A stretch of DNA of 18,529 nucleotides. Source: WTJX01 sp045106295. GTDB taxonomy: Bacteria; Bacteroidota; Bacteroidia; Cytophagales; JAAEPT01. The translations under genes and the position numbers were made by a program. The notes under the pieces are model-generated. The model was not told where the DNA came from. It worked only from the letters and a program-made list of their open reading frames with translations, and did no database searches. Shown in pieces: positions 1-7,324 of this stretch. Position 1 is the first letter of the stretch. Every line of letters starts with the position of its first letter. Location: positions 1-18,529 of the forward strand of contig JBGCEI010000015.1 in NCBI GenBank assembly GCA_045106295.1, given 5' to 3'.

Positions 1-72
1 TTTATGGGAGTTTGCAAACTTGTGTTGCTTAAAAACGGGTTAAAGCATACCTTTTCTTATTCTTTAGATTTT

Positions 73-183
73 GGGCATCACCCTCCGTTACACTCTGCCG
101 TGCCTGCCGACAGACGGGGGTCGGGCTATTCACTTTTACTCCTCGCTTCACTGTGGGGTAACCGCTTCTATCCCTAATGCGGC
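73..183. repeat. degenerate intergenic repeat, Bacteroidota type
   Basis: This GC-richer patch sits in the AT-rich 268-base leader before hisIE. It runs from GGGCATCACCCTCCG through GGGTCGGGCTATTC and TACTCCTCGCTTCACTG to CGCTTCTATCCCTAATGCGG. From memory, not from a search, this string of blocks resembles an intergenic repeat scattered through Bacteroidota genomes, often just downstream of genes. It can be read through in frame with hisIE from an ATG at 71, but that extension has no homology to HisI and looks like translated repeat. A short near-palindromic stretch at 103-118 (CCTGCCGACAGACGGG) looks like an insertion between two blocks. The rest of 1-268 shows no gene I can support. Confidence 0.5.
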
Positions 184-268
184 CACTAGTGTTGCTTATT
201 ATGTAGGCAAGGATGTTGCTCTTTCCCCTTATTCTCATGACTATTATTTCATAACAAATTGCATATTC

Positions 269-907
269 ATGAATAAATCGGATATTTGTATTCATAAAGT
301 ACAATACGTGGTAGATTTCAGTAAAGGCAAAGACGGACTAATCCCCGCAATCATTCAAGATTCAGTAACCAACAAAGTATTAATGTTGGGTTATATGAAC
401 CAAGAAGCGTTTGAAAAAACAAAATTAGAAGATAAAGTGACGTTCTTTAGTCGTTCGAAACAACGTTTATGGACAAAAGGAGAATCGTCTAACAACTTTC
501 TTTATGTAAAAGAAATATTAATAGACTGCGATCAAGATACTATTCTTATTAAAGCAACCCCAGCTGGTCCTACTTGTCACAAAGGAGACGACACGTGCTT
601 TAGAGAAGAAAACACGGGAAAAGGAGCGTTCTTAAATAATTTGCAATCAATTATAAAAGACCGTAAAGAAAACAGAACAGATAAGTCATATACTTCTTCT
701 TTATTTGATAAGGGAGTAAACAAAATAGCACAAAAAGTAGGGGAAGAAGCAGTAGAGCTAGTAATTGAAGCAAAAGATAACGACGAAGGACTATTCAAAA
801 ATGAAGCTGCAGACCTTCTATACCACTACCTGATTTTATTAGAACAAAAAAACTTTTCTTTAGACGAGATCATCTCCGTACTAGAAGAACGGAATACTGC
901 CAAGTAG
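269..907 (+). CDS. hisIE: bifunctional phosphoribosyl-AMP cyclohydrolase / phosphoribosyl-ATP pyrophosphatase HisIE
   Basis: This cytoplasmic enzyme performs the second and third steps of histidine synthesis: the HisE half cleaves phosphoribosyl-ATP to PR-AMP and the HisI half opens the adenine ring. The 212-residue length matches the fused HisIE form. HisI covers about residues 12-112, with the signature SRSKQRLWTKGESS (61-74), metal-site acidic residues in DCDQD (86-90) and conserved Cys103 and Cys110. HisE covers about 120-212, with its helical metal-binding acids in VGEEAVELV (Glu159, Glu160, Glu163) and NEAADLL (Glu179, Asp182). I chose the ATG at 269 because HisI homology begins shortly after it. 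An in-frame ATG at 71 would add 66 residues translated from an intergenic repeat. The gene stands apart from hisH, which lies about 17 kb downstream. The C-terminal end and motifs are intact. Confidence 0.96.
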   Translation: MNKSDICIHKVQYVVDFSKGKDGLIPAIIQDSVTNKVLMLGYMNQEAFEKTKLEDKVTFFSRSKQRLWTKGESSNNFLYVKEILIDCDQDTILIKATPAGPTCHKGDDTCFREENTGKGAFLNNLQSIIKDRKENRTDKSYTSSLFDKGVNKIAQKVGEEAVELVIEAKDNDEGLFKNEAADLLYHYLILLEQKNFSLDEIISVLEERNTAK

Positions 908-946
908 TTTTTAGTTCTACGTAAGAATAGACTTAAAACTTTTTAT

Positions 947-954
947 TATATTTG
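947..954 (+). promoter_or_regulatory. candidate Bacteroidota -7 promoter element
   Basis: TATATTTG is an exact match to the Bacteroidota sigma-A -7 consensus TAnnTTTG. It lies about 50 bases before the ATG of the ACT-domain gene and downstream of hisIE, so the ACT gene and ilvC probably have their own promoter. I see no clear TTG/TTTG -33 box at the expected spacing. A short inverted repeat (actga...tcagt) sits in the presumed leader just before the ATG. Confidence 0.45.
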
Positions 955-1003
955 CAGACTTTTAATAGTAAAGAAACTAATTCCAACTGACATATTTATC
1001 AGT

Positions 1004-1237
1004 ATGAAACAGAATAATGAGTGGGAAGTAGTATGTAACCATACGCCAGAAATTATAGATAGGATAGTGATGCCTATTCGTAAAAGAGGAATATGTGTTA
1101 AAAATCTTAACTACACACAAGTAGACGACCTAGGGAAGTGTCACATAGAATTCGAAGCTGAAAAACTAGATGCAGTTAGAATCTATAAAAATATGATCCG
1201 TGTTACGGATATTCTCGAAGTTGACACAAAGAACTAA
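1004..1237 (+). CDS. small ACT-domain protein, IlvM-like acetolactate synthase regulatory subunit
   Basis: This 77-residue protein is a single ACT domain. Its stretch TPEIIDRIVMPIRKRGICVK (residues 14-33) parallels the helix-and-strand segment of E. coli IlvM (NPETLERVLRVVRHRGFHV), and later residues fit the remaining strands of a beta-alpha-beta-beta-alpha-beta fold. In the IlvM/IlvN family such domains bind the catalytic acetolactate synthase subunit and set its activity and valine feedback. The gene ends 30 bases before ilvC, which catalyses the step right after acetolactate synthase, so a branched-chain amino-acid role is a reasonable inference. No catalytic subunit (IlvB/IlvG) lies in the window. 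At 77 residues it is about half the length of IlvN/IlvH-type subunits. It could instead be an orphan ACT regulator, so I leave the symbol blank. Confidence 0.75.
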   Translation: MKQNNEWEVVCNHTPEIIDRIVMPIRKRGICVKNLNYTQVDDLGKCHIEFEAEKLDAVRIYKNMIRVTDILEVDTKN

Positions 1238-1267
1238 TCAATAGATAATCAATTATTTTAAACTGAA

Positions 1268-2773
1268 ATGGGAAATTACTTTAATTCAATTCCGCTAAGA
1301 AGACAACTTCAGCAATTAAGTATTGCAGAATTCATGGATCAATCACACTTTACAGACGGTGTAAGTGCGTTAAAAGGTAAAAAAGTAGTCATCATAGGTT
1401 GTGGTGCTCAAGGATTGAACCAAGGACTAAACATGAGAGACTCAGGTTTAGATATCTCATATGCACTAAGAAAAGAAGCAATCGAAGCAAAAAGACAATC
1501 ATTCAAAAATGCTTCAGAAAATGGTTTCACAGTAGGTACATACGAAGAGCTAGTTCCTTCTGCCGATTTAGTAATTAACCTTACGCCAGACAAACAGCAT
1601 ACTCCAGTAGTAAATGCGGTTGTTCCTCACATGAAAAAAGGAGCTACGCTTTCTTACTCTCACGGGTTTAACATTGTAGAAGAAGGAACGGAAATCCGTA
1701 AAGACATTACGGTAATCATGGTAGCACCTAAGTCTCCAGGATCAGAAGTAAGAGAAGAATACAAAAGAGGATTTGGAGTACCTACATTGATAGCCGTACA
1801 CCCAGAAAACGATCCAGAAGGAAAAGGATTAGAACAAGCAAAAGCATACGCTGTAGCTACAGGTGGAGACAGAGCAGGCGTATTAATGTCTTCTTTCGTG
1901 GCAGAAGTAAAATCTGACCTGATGGGAGAGCAAACTATTCTTTGTGGATTGCTTCAGACAGGATCTATCCTTTGTTTCGACAAAATGGTAGAAGAAGGAA
2001 TGGACGCTGCTTACGCTGCTAAGTTACTTCAGTATGGTTGGGAAGTAGTTACTGAGTCATTGAAGCACCGAGGTGTTACCTTGATGATGGACAGACTAAA
2101 CAGCCCAGCAAAAGTAAAAGCATTCCAATTAGCCGAAGAGTTAAAAGAAATAATGGCTCCATTATTCCAGAAGCATCAAGACGACATCATGAGTGGTCAC
2201 TTCTCTAAAACAATGATGGAAGACTGGGCGAACGACGACAAAAACCTATTGACTTGGAGAGCAGAGACAGAAAAAACTGCTTTCGAAAAGACATCTCCTA
2301 CATCAGCAGATATCAGCGAGCAAGAATACTTCGACAATGGTGTACTAATGGTAGCTATGGTAAAAGCAGGAGTAGAATTAGCATTTGAAACTATGGTAGA
2401 TGCAGGTATTAAACCTGAATCAGCATACTACGAGTCATTGCACGAAACGCCATTGATCGCTAATACAATTGCAAGAAAGAAGTTATTCGAAATGAACAGA
2501 GTAATTTCTGATACAGCAGAATATGGATGTTACTTATTCGATCATGCATGTAAGCCATTATTAAAAGACTTCATGAAAACGGTTAAAACCGATGTGATTG
2601 GTAAGTCTTACAGTGCAGATACTAACAGCGTAGACAATCAAGAGTTGCTAAGAGTAAATAAAGCACTTAGAACACATGGTGTAGAGGTAGTAGGAGACTT
2701 CCTAAGAGGTGCTATGACCGCTATGACTAAGATCAATGTAGGTGAAAGTCAGCAAGAACCAGTTTTAGCATAA
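1268..2773 (+). CDS. ilvC: ketol-acid reductoisomerase (NADP+), class II long form
   Basis: This enzyme catalyses the Mg2+- and NADPH-dependent isomerisation and reduction of acetolactate and acetohydroxybutyrate in valine, leucine and isoleucine synthesis. The 501 residues match the long class II form (E. coli IlvC is 491) and run in register with E. coli numbering. The Rossmann motif GCGAQG is at 44-49, and Arg68, Arg76 and Ser78 are NADPH-specificity positions. His132 and Lys155 are catalytic, Asp217 and Glu221 bind metal (SDLMGEQT), and Glu389, Glu393 and Ser414 lie in the second knotted domain. All are present, so the enzyme should be active and NADPH-preferring. It follows the ACT-domain gene by 30 bases, probably on the same transcript, and a strong hairpin terminator lies 30 bases past its stop. 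Confidence 0.98.
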   Translation: MGNYFNSIPLRRQLQQLSIAEFMDQSHFTDGVSALKGKKVVIIGCGAQGLNQGLNMRDSGLDISYALRKEAIEAKRQSFKNASENGFTVGTYEELVPSADLVINLTPDKQHTPVVNAVVPHMKKGATLSYSHGFNIVEEGTEIRKDITVIMVAPKSPGSEVREEYKRGFGVPTLIAVHPENDPEGKGLEQAKAYAVATGGDRAGVLMSSFVAEVKSDLMGEQTILCGLLQTGSILCFDKMVEEGMDAAYAAKLLQYGWEVVTESLKHRGVTLMMDRLNSPAKVKAFQLAEELKEIMAPLFQKHQDDIMSGHFSKTMMEDWANDDKNLLTWRAETEKTAFEKTSPTSADISEQEYFDNGVLMVAMVKAGVELAFETMVDAGIKPESAYYESLHETPLIANTIARKKLFEMNRVISDTAEYGCYLFDHACKPLLKDFMKTVKTDVIGKSYSADTNSVDNQELLRVNKALRTHGVEVVGDFLRGAMTAMTKINVGESQQEPVLA

Positions 2774-2803
2774 CAAAAGGTTTGTTTATAAAATCAACGT
2801 ATT

Positions 2804-2836
2804 AAAAATCGGCATGAATATTGCCGATTTTTTTTT
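2804..2836 (+). terminator. Rho-independent terminator after ilvC
   Basis: The stem AAAAATCGGC (2804-2813) pairs with GCCGATTTTT (2823-2832) around a 9-base loop and runs into a tract of nine Ts ending at 2836. It closes the ACT-ilvC transcript. The small gene at 2854 begins only 17 bases later, so it either depends on readthrough or has a promoter overlapping this hairpin. Confidence 0.88.
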
Positions 2837-2853
2837 GAATAAAATTTTATAAT

Positions 2854-3210
2854 ATGGTAGAAGTCGAAGAAGTATACGAGGCGTTTGGAGAATTGTTGTA
2901 TGCCGTAGCCATGGCAGATGGTGAAATTCAAGATGAAGAAGTACAGGTACTAAACAAAATGTTAGCTGATCACCAATTTGCAAAAGAAATTAAATGGTCA
3001 TTTAACTATGAAACGCAGAAGGCCACTTCTGTAACTGATGCTTATGAAAAAGCATTGAGTACGATGGTAGATTTTGGTCCTTTCGAAGATTATTCATTTC
3101 TTTTTGACGCATTAGAAAAAGTAGCGCATGCTTTTCAAGGAATTATGCCAGAAGAACAAGAGCTAATCGAGAATTTTAGATCAGAATTAGAGTCTCAGTT
3201 AGGTTCGTAG
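2854..3210 (+). CDS. TerB-like small acidic helical protein
   Basis: This 118-residue acidic protein has no signal peptide and no membrane segment. The segment LLYAVAMADGEIQDEEVQVL (residues 14-33) is the hallmark of the TerB/DjlA-N-type helical domain, in which a helix carrying ADGxIxxEE is followed by another. The C-terminal stretch around 82-108 (FLFDALEKVAHAFQGIMPEE) resembles the second half of that fold. TerB-type domains bind metal ions or act as protein-interaction modules, often near membranes or stress systems. No other ter genes are nearby, so tellurite resistance should not be inferred. It lies between the ilvC terminator and a bidirectional terminator, so it appears to be a single-gene unit. 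The specific function is unknown. Confidence 0.72.
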   Translation: MVEVEEVYEAFGELLYAVAMADGEIQDEEVQVLNKMLADHQFAKEIKWSFNYETQKATSVTDAYEKALSTMVDFGPFEDYSFLFDALEKVAHAFQGIMPEEQELIENFRSELESQLGS

Positions 3211-3230
3211 TAACTCTAAAAAAGACATTA

Positions 3231-3272
3231 AAAAAAAGGGTCAGTTGAGAAATTCAACTGACCCTTTATTTA
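3231..3272. terminator. bidirectional terminator between convergent genes
   Basis: A perfect 14-bp stem, AAAGGGTCAGTTGA (3235-3248) with TCAACTGACCCTTT (3254-3267), closes a 5-base loop. An A-tract lies on the left flank (a T-tract when read on the minus strand) and a T-rich stretch on the right. It separates the convergent TerB-like gene (plus) and dgkA (minus), and should stop transcription from both sides, more strongly on the minus strand. Confidence 0.9.
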
Positions 3273-3276
3273 TGAC

Positions 3277-3654
3277 CTAAATTAACGCAGCTATTTTAGG
3301 TATAAATATAACTACTGCTATAATAAAGGCTGAAACTGCACTTACTAACACACCTCCAGCTGCTAAATCCTTTACTTTTTTAATTGAGTCATGTTTTTCA
3401 GTAGAAACAAAATCTGCAATATTTTCAATTGATGAGTTAATCAATTCAAGACAAATTATAAATCCAATTGATAAAATTATAGCCAGCCATTCGGTAGTTG
3501 AGATATTTAATGAAAACCCAGCGATAATAGCTGATATAGCAGCGAACAAATGGACTCTTGAATTATGCTCTTCTTTAATAAGGATTTTTAATCCGTTAAA
3601 TGCGAAACGAAAACTTTTTATTCTTTTTGATATTGAGAATCTTTGTTGTTTCAT
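3277..3654 (-). CDS. dgkA: diacylglycerol kinase / undecaprenol kinase family membrane protein
   Basis: This small integral-membrane lipid kinase phosphorylates diacylglycerol or undecaprenol, recycling lipid for envelope synthesis. From the ATG at 3654 it has 125 residues, the usual size. The family signatures are present: an N-terminal amphipathic region with KEEHNSRVH (27-35, containing the metal-binding Glu), CLELINSSIENIADF (69-83, with Glu70 and Glu77) and KKVKDLAAGGVLVSA (92-106). Three hydrophobic helices lie at about 36-52, 56-76 and 98-118. The RVH and AAG features look closer to the Gram-positive-type undecaprenol kinases than to E. coli DgkA, so the substrate is uncertain. It directly follows metG. 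A GTG at 3660 would add two residues and abut the metG stop, and AGGTGAGA just upstream of the ATG could serve as a ribosome-binding site. Confidence 0.92.
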   Translation of the reverse strand: MKQQRFSISKRIKSFRFAFNGLKILIKEEHNSRVHLFAAISAIIAGFSLNISTTEWLAIILSIGFIICLELINSSIENIADFVSTEKHDSIKKVKDLAAGGVLVSAVSAFIIAVVIFIPKIAALI

Positions 3655-3660
3655 TCTCAC

Positions 3661-5718
3661 CTAAGAAACCTTACTTCCATTAGTAACCGCTTCAGCAGGA
3701 GACACAAACTGTAATGTTCCATCAGTATCTTCTGCCATCAAGATCATTCCTTGAGACTCAATACCACGTAACTTTCTAGGCGCTAGATTTGTAATCACAG
3801 AAACTTGCTTTCCTTTTATTTCCTCAGGGTTATGGTAAAGAGCAATACCACTTACAATTGTTCGTTGTATCTCACCAAAATCAACAGAGAGTTTCAATAG
3901 CTTATCTGTTTTAGGAACTTTTTCGGCAGTCACTATTGTCCCAATTCTAATGTCTAGTTTGGTGAAATCTTCAAAAGTAATTTCATCCAAGTCAACAGGA
4001 GCAGAAGGAGTAGTTTCTTTTTTTATTACTACAGGAATAGAAGGCTTCGCTTTGTTTGCTAGCTTATCAACTTGCTTTTGAATGTCTTCATCTTCTATTT
4101 TTTCAAATAGCAATTCTCCTTTATTAATAACATGTCCTTCAACTAATAAACTATCCTTACTTACATCAGTTAAACCAAAACCGCTCATGGCAAGGATGCC
4201 TTTTAATTTCTCTGAGCTAAACGGAAGAAACGGTTCGCACAACAAGGCTAGCTTGGCAGAAATTTGTAACGCAATATGCAAGATCGTTTCCACACGTTCA
4301 GGCTTCTCCTTAATTAGCTTCCAAGGCTCGGTATCAGCTAAATACTTATTCCCAATTCTTGCCAATTCCATTAAATGAGAAAGGGCATCTCTAAATTTAT
4401 ATTTACTAATGGCTGTATCTATTAACTCAGGAATGGCAGCTATTTTTTCTAATACCTCTTTTTCAATATCGAACGCCTCATTCAATTTGGGCACTTTTCC
4501 TTCATAGTATTTATGAGTAAGGACTACCGTACGGTTAATGAAATTCCCAAAAATACCTACTAACTCACTGTTGTTTCTCGTTTGGAATTCCTTCCATGTA
4601 AAATCGTTGTCCTTCGTTTCAGGGGCATTAGCGCAAAGCATGTACCGTAAACTGTCCTGCTTATTCGGGAAGTCTACTAGATATTCATGTAGCCATACTG
4701 CCCAATCTCTAGAGGTAGAAATTTTTTCTCCTTCTAAGTTTAAAAACTCATTTGCAGGCACATTATCCGGTAAAATAAAGTCACCGTGAGCCTTCAGCAT
4801 AGTAGGGAAAATAATACAATGAAATACAATGTTATCCTTTCCAATGAAGTGAACTAGCTTGGTGTTCTCATCTTTCCAATACCCTGTCCAGTCCTTATTA
4901 TTTTCTTTAGCCCAAGCTTTTGTGGCTGATATGTAACCAATAGGCGCATCAAACCAGACATACAATACCTTTCCATCGGCACCTTTTACGGGCACAGGAA
5001 CACCCCAATCTAAATCTCTTGTTACCGCTCTAGGTTTCAATCCCTGATCCAACCAAGACTTACACTGACCAGAAACATTAGATTTCCAATCACTATGGTC
5101 TTCTAATATCCATTGCTTTAACCAGCCTTCGTATTCATCCAACGGTAAAAACCAATGCGTCGTTTTTTTCTTTACAGGTACATTTCCACTCAACGCAGAT
5201 ATGGGATTAATCAATTCAGAAGGGCTTAATGTACTCCCGCACTTCTCACATTGATCGCCGTAGGCCTCAGGATTTCCACAGTTAGGACACTCCCCTTTTA
5301 CATATCTATCTGCTAAAAACTGTTTTTGCTCTTCGTCGTAAAGCTGTTCGCTTTCCTGTTTTACAAAAGAATTCTTTTCATTTAAGAGTGTAAAAAAATC
5401 AGAAGCTGTTTCCTTATGAGTCTCAGAAGAGGTTCTGTCGTAGACATCGAACGAAATACCAAGTTCGACAAACGATTCCTTAATAATACCATGAAACTTA
5501 TCGACTACTTGCTGAGGAGTAGAACCTTCCTTTTTTGCACGTATCGTAATCGGTACACCATGTTCGTCAGAACCACATACAAAAAGCACATCATCTCCTT
5601 TTAAGCGTTGCTGTCTAGCAAAGATATCAGCAGGAATGTAAACACCCGCTAAATGACCGATGTGTACAGGACCATTGGCATAAGGTAAAGCGGCTGTAAT
5701 TGTAAATCGTTGAGACAT
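3661..5718 (-). CDS. metG: methionine-tRNA ligase with C-terminal tRNA-binding domain
   Basis: This class I aminoacyl-tRNA synthetase charges initiator and elongator tRNA-Met. At 685 residues it has the full architecture. The Rossmann catalytic core carries HIGH at 19-22, and a zinc knuckle in the connective domain uses Cys144, Cys147, Cys157 and Cys160. The second ATP signature appears as KISTS (332-336) in place of KMSKS. An alpha-helical anticodon-binding domain covers roughly 365-540. A C-terminal EMAP/Trbp111-type OB-fold (about 583-685, FEDFTKLDIRIGTI) mediates dimerisation and tRNA binding in E. coli-type MetRS. A charged linker with lysines and prolines joins the two parts. It is followed directly by dgkA and preceded by a TAnnTTTG element, so metG-dgkA is likely one transcript. 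Confidence 0.98.
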   Translation of the reverse strand: MSQRFTITAALPYANGPVHIGHLAGVYIPADIFARQQRLKGDDVLFVCGSDEHGVPITIRAKKEGSTPQQVVDKFHGIIKESFVELGISFDVYDRTSSETHKETASDFFTLLNEKNSFVKQESEQLYDEEQKQFLADRYVKGECPNCGNPEAYGDQCEKCGSTLSPSELINPISALSGNVPVKKKTTHWFLPLDEYEGWLKQWILEDHSDWKSNVSGQCKSWLDQGLKPRAVTRDLDWGVPVPVKGADGKVLYVWFDAPIGYISATKAWAKENNKDWTGYWKDENTKLVHFIGKDNIVFHCIIFPTMLKAHGDFILPDNVPANEFLNLEGEKISTSRDWAVWLHEYLVDFPNKQDSLRYMLCANAPETKDNDFTWKEFQTRNNSELVGIFGNFINRTVVLTHKYYEGKVPKLNEAFDIEKEVLEKIAAIPELIDTAISKYKFRDALSHLMELARIGNKYLADTEPWKLIKEKPERVETILHIALQISAKLALLCEPFLPFSSEKLKGILAMSGFGLTDVSKDSLLVEGHVINKGELLFEKIEDEDIQKQVDKLANKAKPSIPVVIKKETTPSAPVDLDEITFEDFTKLDIRIGTIVTAEKVPKTDKLLKLSVDFGEIQRTIVSGIALYHNPEEIKGKQVSVITNLAPRKLRGIESQGMILMAEDTDGTLQFVSPAEAVTNGSKVS

Positions 5719-5745
5719 AATTAATGTAATTCAAAAATGATTCAC

Positions 5746-5753
5746 CAAAGATA
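5746..5753 (-). promoter_or_regulatory. candidate -7 promoter element for metG
   Basis: Read on the minus strand this is TATCTTTG, an exact TAnnTTTG match, 27 bases upstream of the metG ATG. The 107-base gap between the AAA+ gene and metG has no clear terminator, so this promoter probably adds to any readthrough. I see no good -33 TTG. Confidence 0.5.
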
Positions 5754-5825
5754 ATAAACCTCCCCTAATAGTACCCTCTGATTATGTTCTAATCTTTGAA
5801 AACATTCTAAACCAAATTATCCTGT

Positions 5826-7322
5826 CTAATACAACTCCTCTTCACCTTGTTCAAAATCCATATTGAACATACTGCCTACTAAATCTTTGAATTTAGAACC
5901 TGAGTCAATTGCTTGCTTACTGATTTGTGAAAACTCTGCCAATCCATGCAAAGCAAACTCCATCATCAATAGTTTTTCGTCTTCCGCAATTCCTTTGAAT
6001 ACAAAGTCAATTAGTGCTTCCAACCCGTCAACTTCATGTAAGGCTTTTTTGTATGTCTTTTTAGACGTGTCTTGTAATAGATCGATGCTATTTCCTTTAT
6101 TGAACCACGCAATAATTGGCGCATACGGATCGAAACCACCTTCTTTTACTTTTTTAGATTTCTCAGGATTAGGGAAAAGTCTTTCAAACTCCTTTCGAAT
6201 AGCTTTTCCTAATAAAAACAAAGAGACATTATGGCTTCCCTCTTGTTCACCTTCGTACACCAATTCTATTTTTCCGTTAATCGCAGGAATTACACCTACT
6301 AAATCCGAAATTCTAAAGTAAGACGTTTTCTCACCATTTTTTAAAAGCCTTCGTTGTGTGACAGCGTAAAGCAGTTCATAAGCGGCAATGGTTAATCGTG
6401 CAGAAACGCCACTTTTTTGATCTACGTATTCGCTTTCTCTTGCTTCAAATGCTATTTGCTCAATTAGGTTATCGATCAATGTATTTTTAGGAATGCTTTT
6501 CTCTACAGCAGCATCTATCTTTGCTTCTTGATGCGTAATTGTTTTAGAAATTTCAAGAGTCGTAGGGTAATGTGTTAAAATCTGACTTTCTATTCTATCT
6601 TTTAATGGTGTTACAATTGAGCCTCTGTTGGTGTAATCTTCTGGATTAGCCGTAAAGACAAACTGCACATCAACCGGTAAACGAACGTTGAACCCTCTAA
6701 TCTGAATATCACCTTCTTGTAAAATATTAAATAAAGCCACCTGAATTCTAGCCTGCAAGTCAGGTAACTCATTAATCACAAAAATAGAACGGTGCGCACG
6801 AGGAATCATTCCATAGTGGATCACTCGCTCATCAGCATACGTCAGCTTTTGTGTAGCTGCTTTAATAGGGTCTACATCACCAATTAGATCGGCAACAGAA
6901 ACATCTGGAGTAGCTAGTTTCTCTACATAGCGCTCATCTCGATGTACCCAATCGATCGGCGTTTTATCTACGTGTTCGGCTAATAAATCATACGCCTCCT
7001 TTGAAATTGGTTGATACGGATCGTCGCCTAATTCAGTGCCTGCAATCACAGGGATGTACTCATCCAATAAACGAACCATCAGCCTTGCCATTCTTGTTTT
7101 TGCCTGTCCACGCAGTCCTAAAAACAACATATTGTGTTTCGCCAAAAGTGCTGCCTCTAATTGAGGAATTACCGTATTTTCGAACCCTTGAATGTCATGA
7201 AAGATGGTTTCGCCAGACTGTAAACTAGCGATCAGATTATCTCTGATTTCGTCTTTGATCGATTTTGAAATGTAATCGGTCTTTTTTAATTCTCCTACTG
7301 TTTGAATGCTTGGCTTACCCAT
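5826..7322 (-). CDS. MoxR/ChlI-like AAA+ ATPase, partner of the VWA protein
   Basis: This 498-residue cytoplasmic AAA+ ATPase is of the magnesium-chelatase-I/MoxR type. Walker A is GLRGQAKT (69-76). The Walker B strand reads SIFVINELPDL (179-189), with Asn184 where most AAA+ proteins have Asp, followed by Glu185. Sensor 1 lies in FVFTANPEDY (221-230), and the arginine-finger region is RGSIVTPLKDRI (233-244). The C-terminal 250 residues are mostly helical and less familiar. Such ATPases work with VWA-domain proteins carrying a MIDAS site to remodel, mature or insert metal into target proteins. It begins 2 bases after the stop of the VWA gene, which implies translational coupling. No chlorophyll or cobalt-chelatase genes are nearby, so a true chelatase role is unlikely. 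The target is unknown. Confidence 0.88.
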   Translation of the reverse strand: MGKPSIQTVGELKKTDYISKSIKDEIRDNLIASLQSGETIFHDIQGFENTVIPQLEAALLAKHNMLFLGLRGQAKTRMARLMVRLLDEYIPVIAGTELGDDPYQPISKEAYDLLAEHVDKTPIDWVHRDERYVEKLATPDVSVADLIGDVDPIKAATQKLTYADERVIHYGMIPRAHRSIFVINELPDLQARIQVALFNILQEGDIQIRGFNVRLPVDVQFVFTANPEDYTNRGSIVTPLKDRIESQILTHYPTTLEISKTITHQEAKIDAAVEKSIPKNTLIDNLIEQIAFEARESEYVDQKSGVSARLTIAAYELLYAVTQRRLLKNGEKTSYFRISDLVGVIPAINGKIELVYEGEQEGSHNVSLFLLGKAIRKEFERLFPNPEKSKKVKEGGFDPYAPIIAWFNKGNSIDLLQDTSKKTYKKALHEVDGLEALIDFVFKGIAEDEKLLMMEFALHGLAEFSQISKQAIDSGSKFKDLVGSMFNMDFEQGEEELY

Positions 7323-7324
7323 TG

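Noticed and set aside
71..268. N-terminal extension of HisIE from the upstream ATG
   Set aside because: The translated segment comes from an intergenic repeat, and HisI homology only begins after the ATG at 269.
29..304. A 91-codon minus-strand frame across the repeat before hisIE
   Set aside because: It covers the repeat and the start of hisIE, with no recognisable domain; a shadow of these.
2854..3210. Tellurite-resistance function for the TerB-like protein
   Set aside because: There are no terC, terD, terE or terZ genes nearby, and TerB-like domains occur in many unrelated contexts.
5863..6321. A 152-codon plus-strand frame inside the AAA+ ATPase gene
   Set aside because: It is antisense to a clear AAA+ coding region and has a low-complexity, Ser-rich composition typical of a shadow frame.
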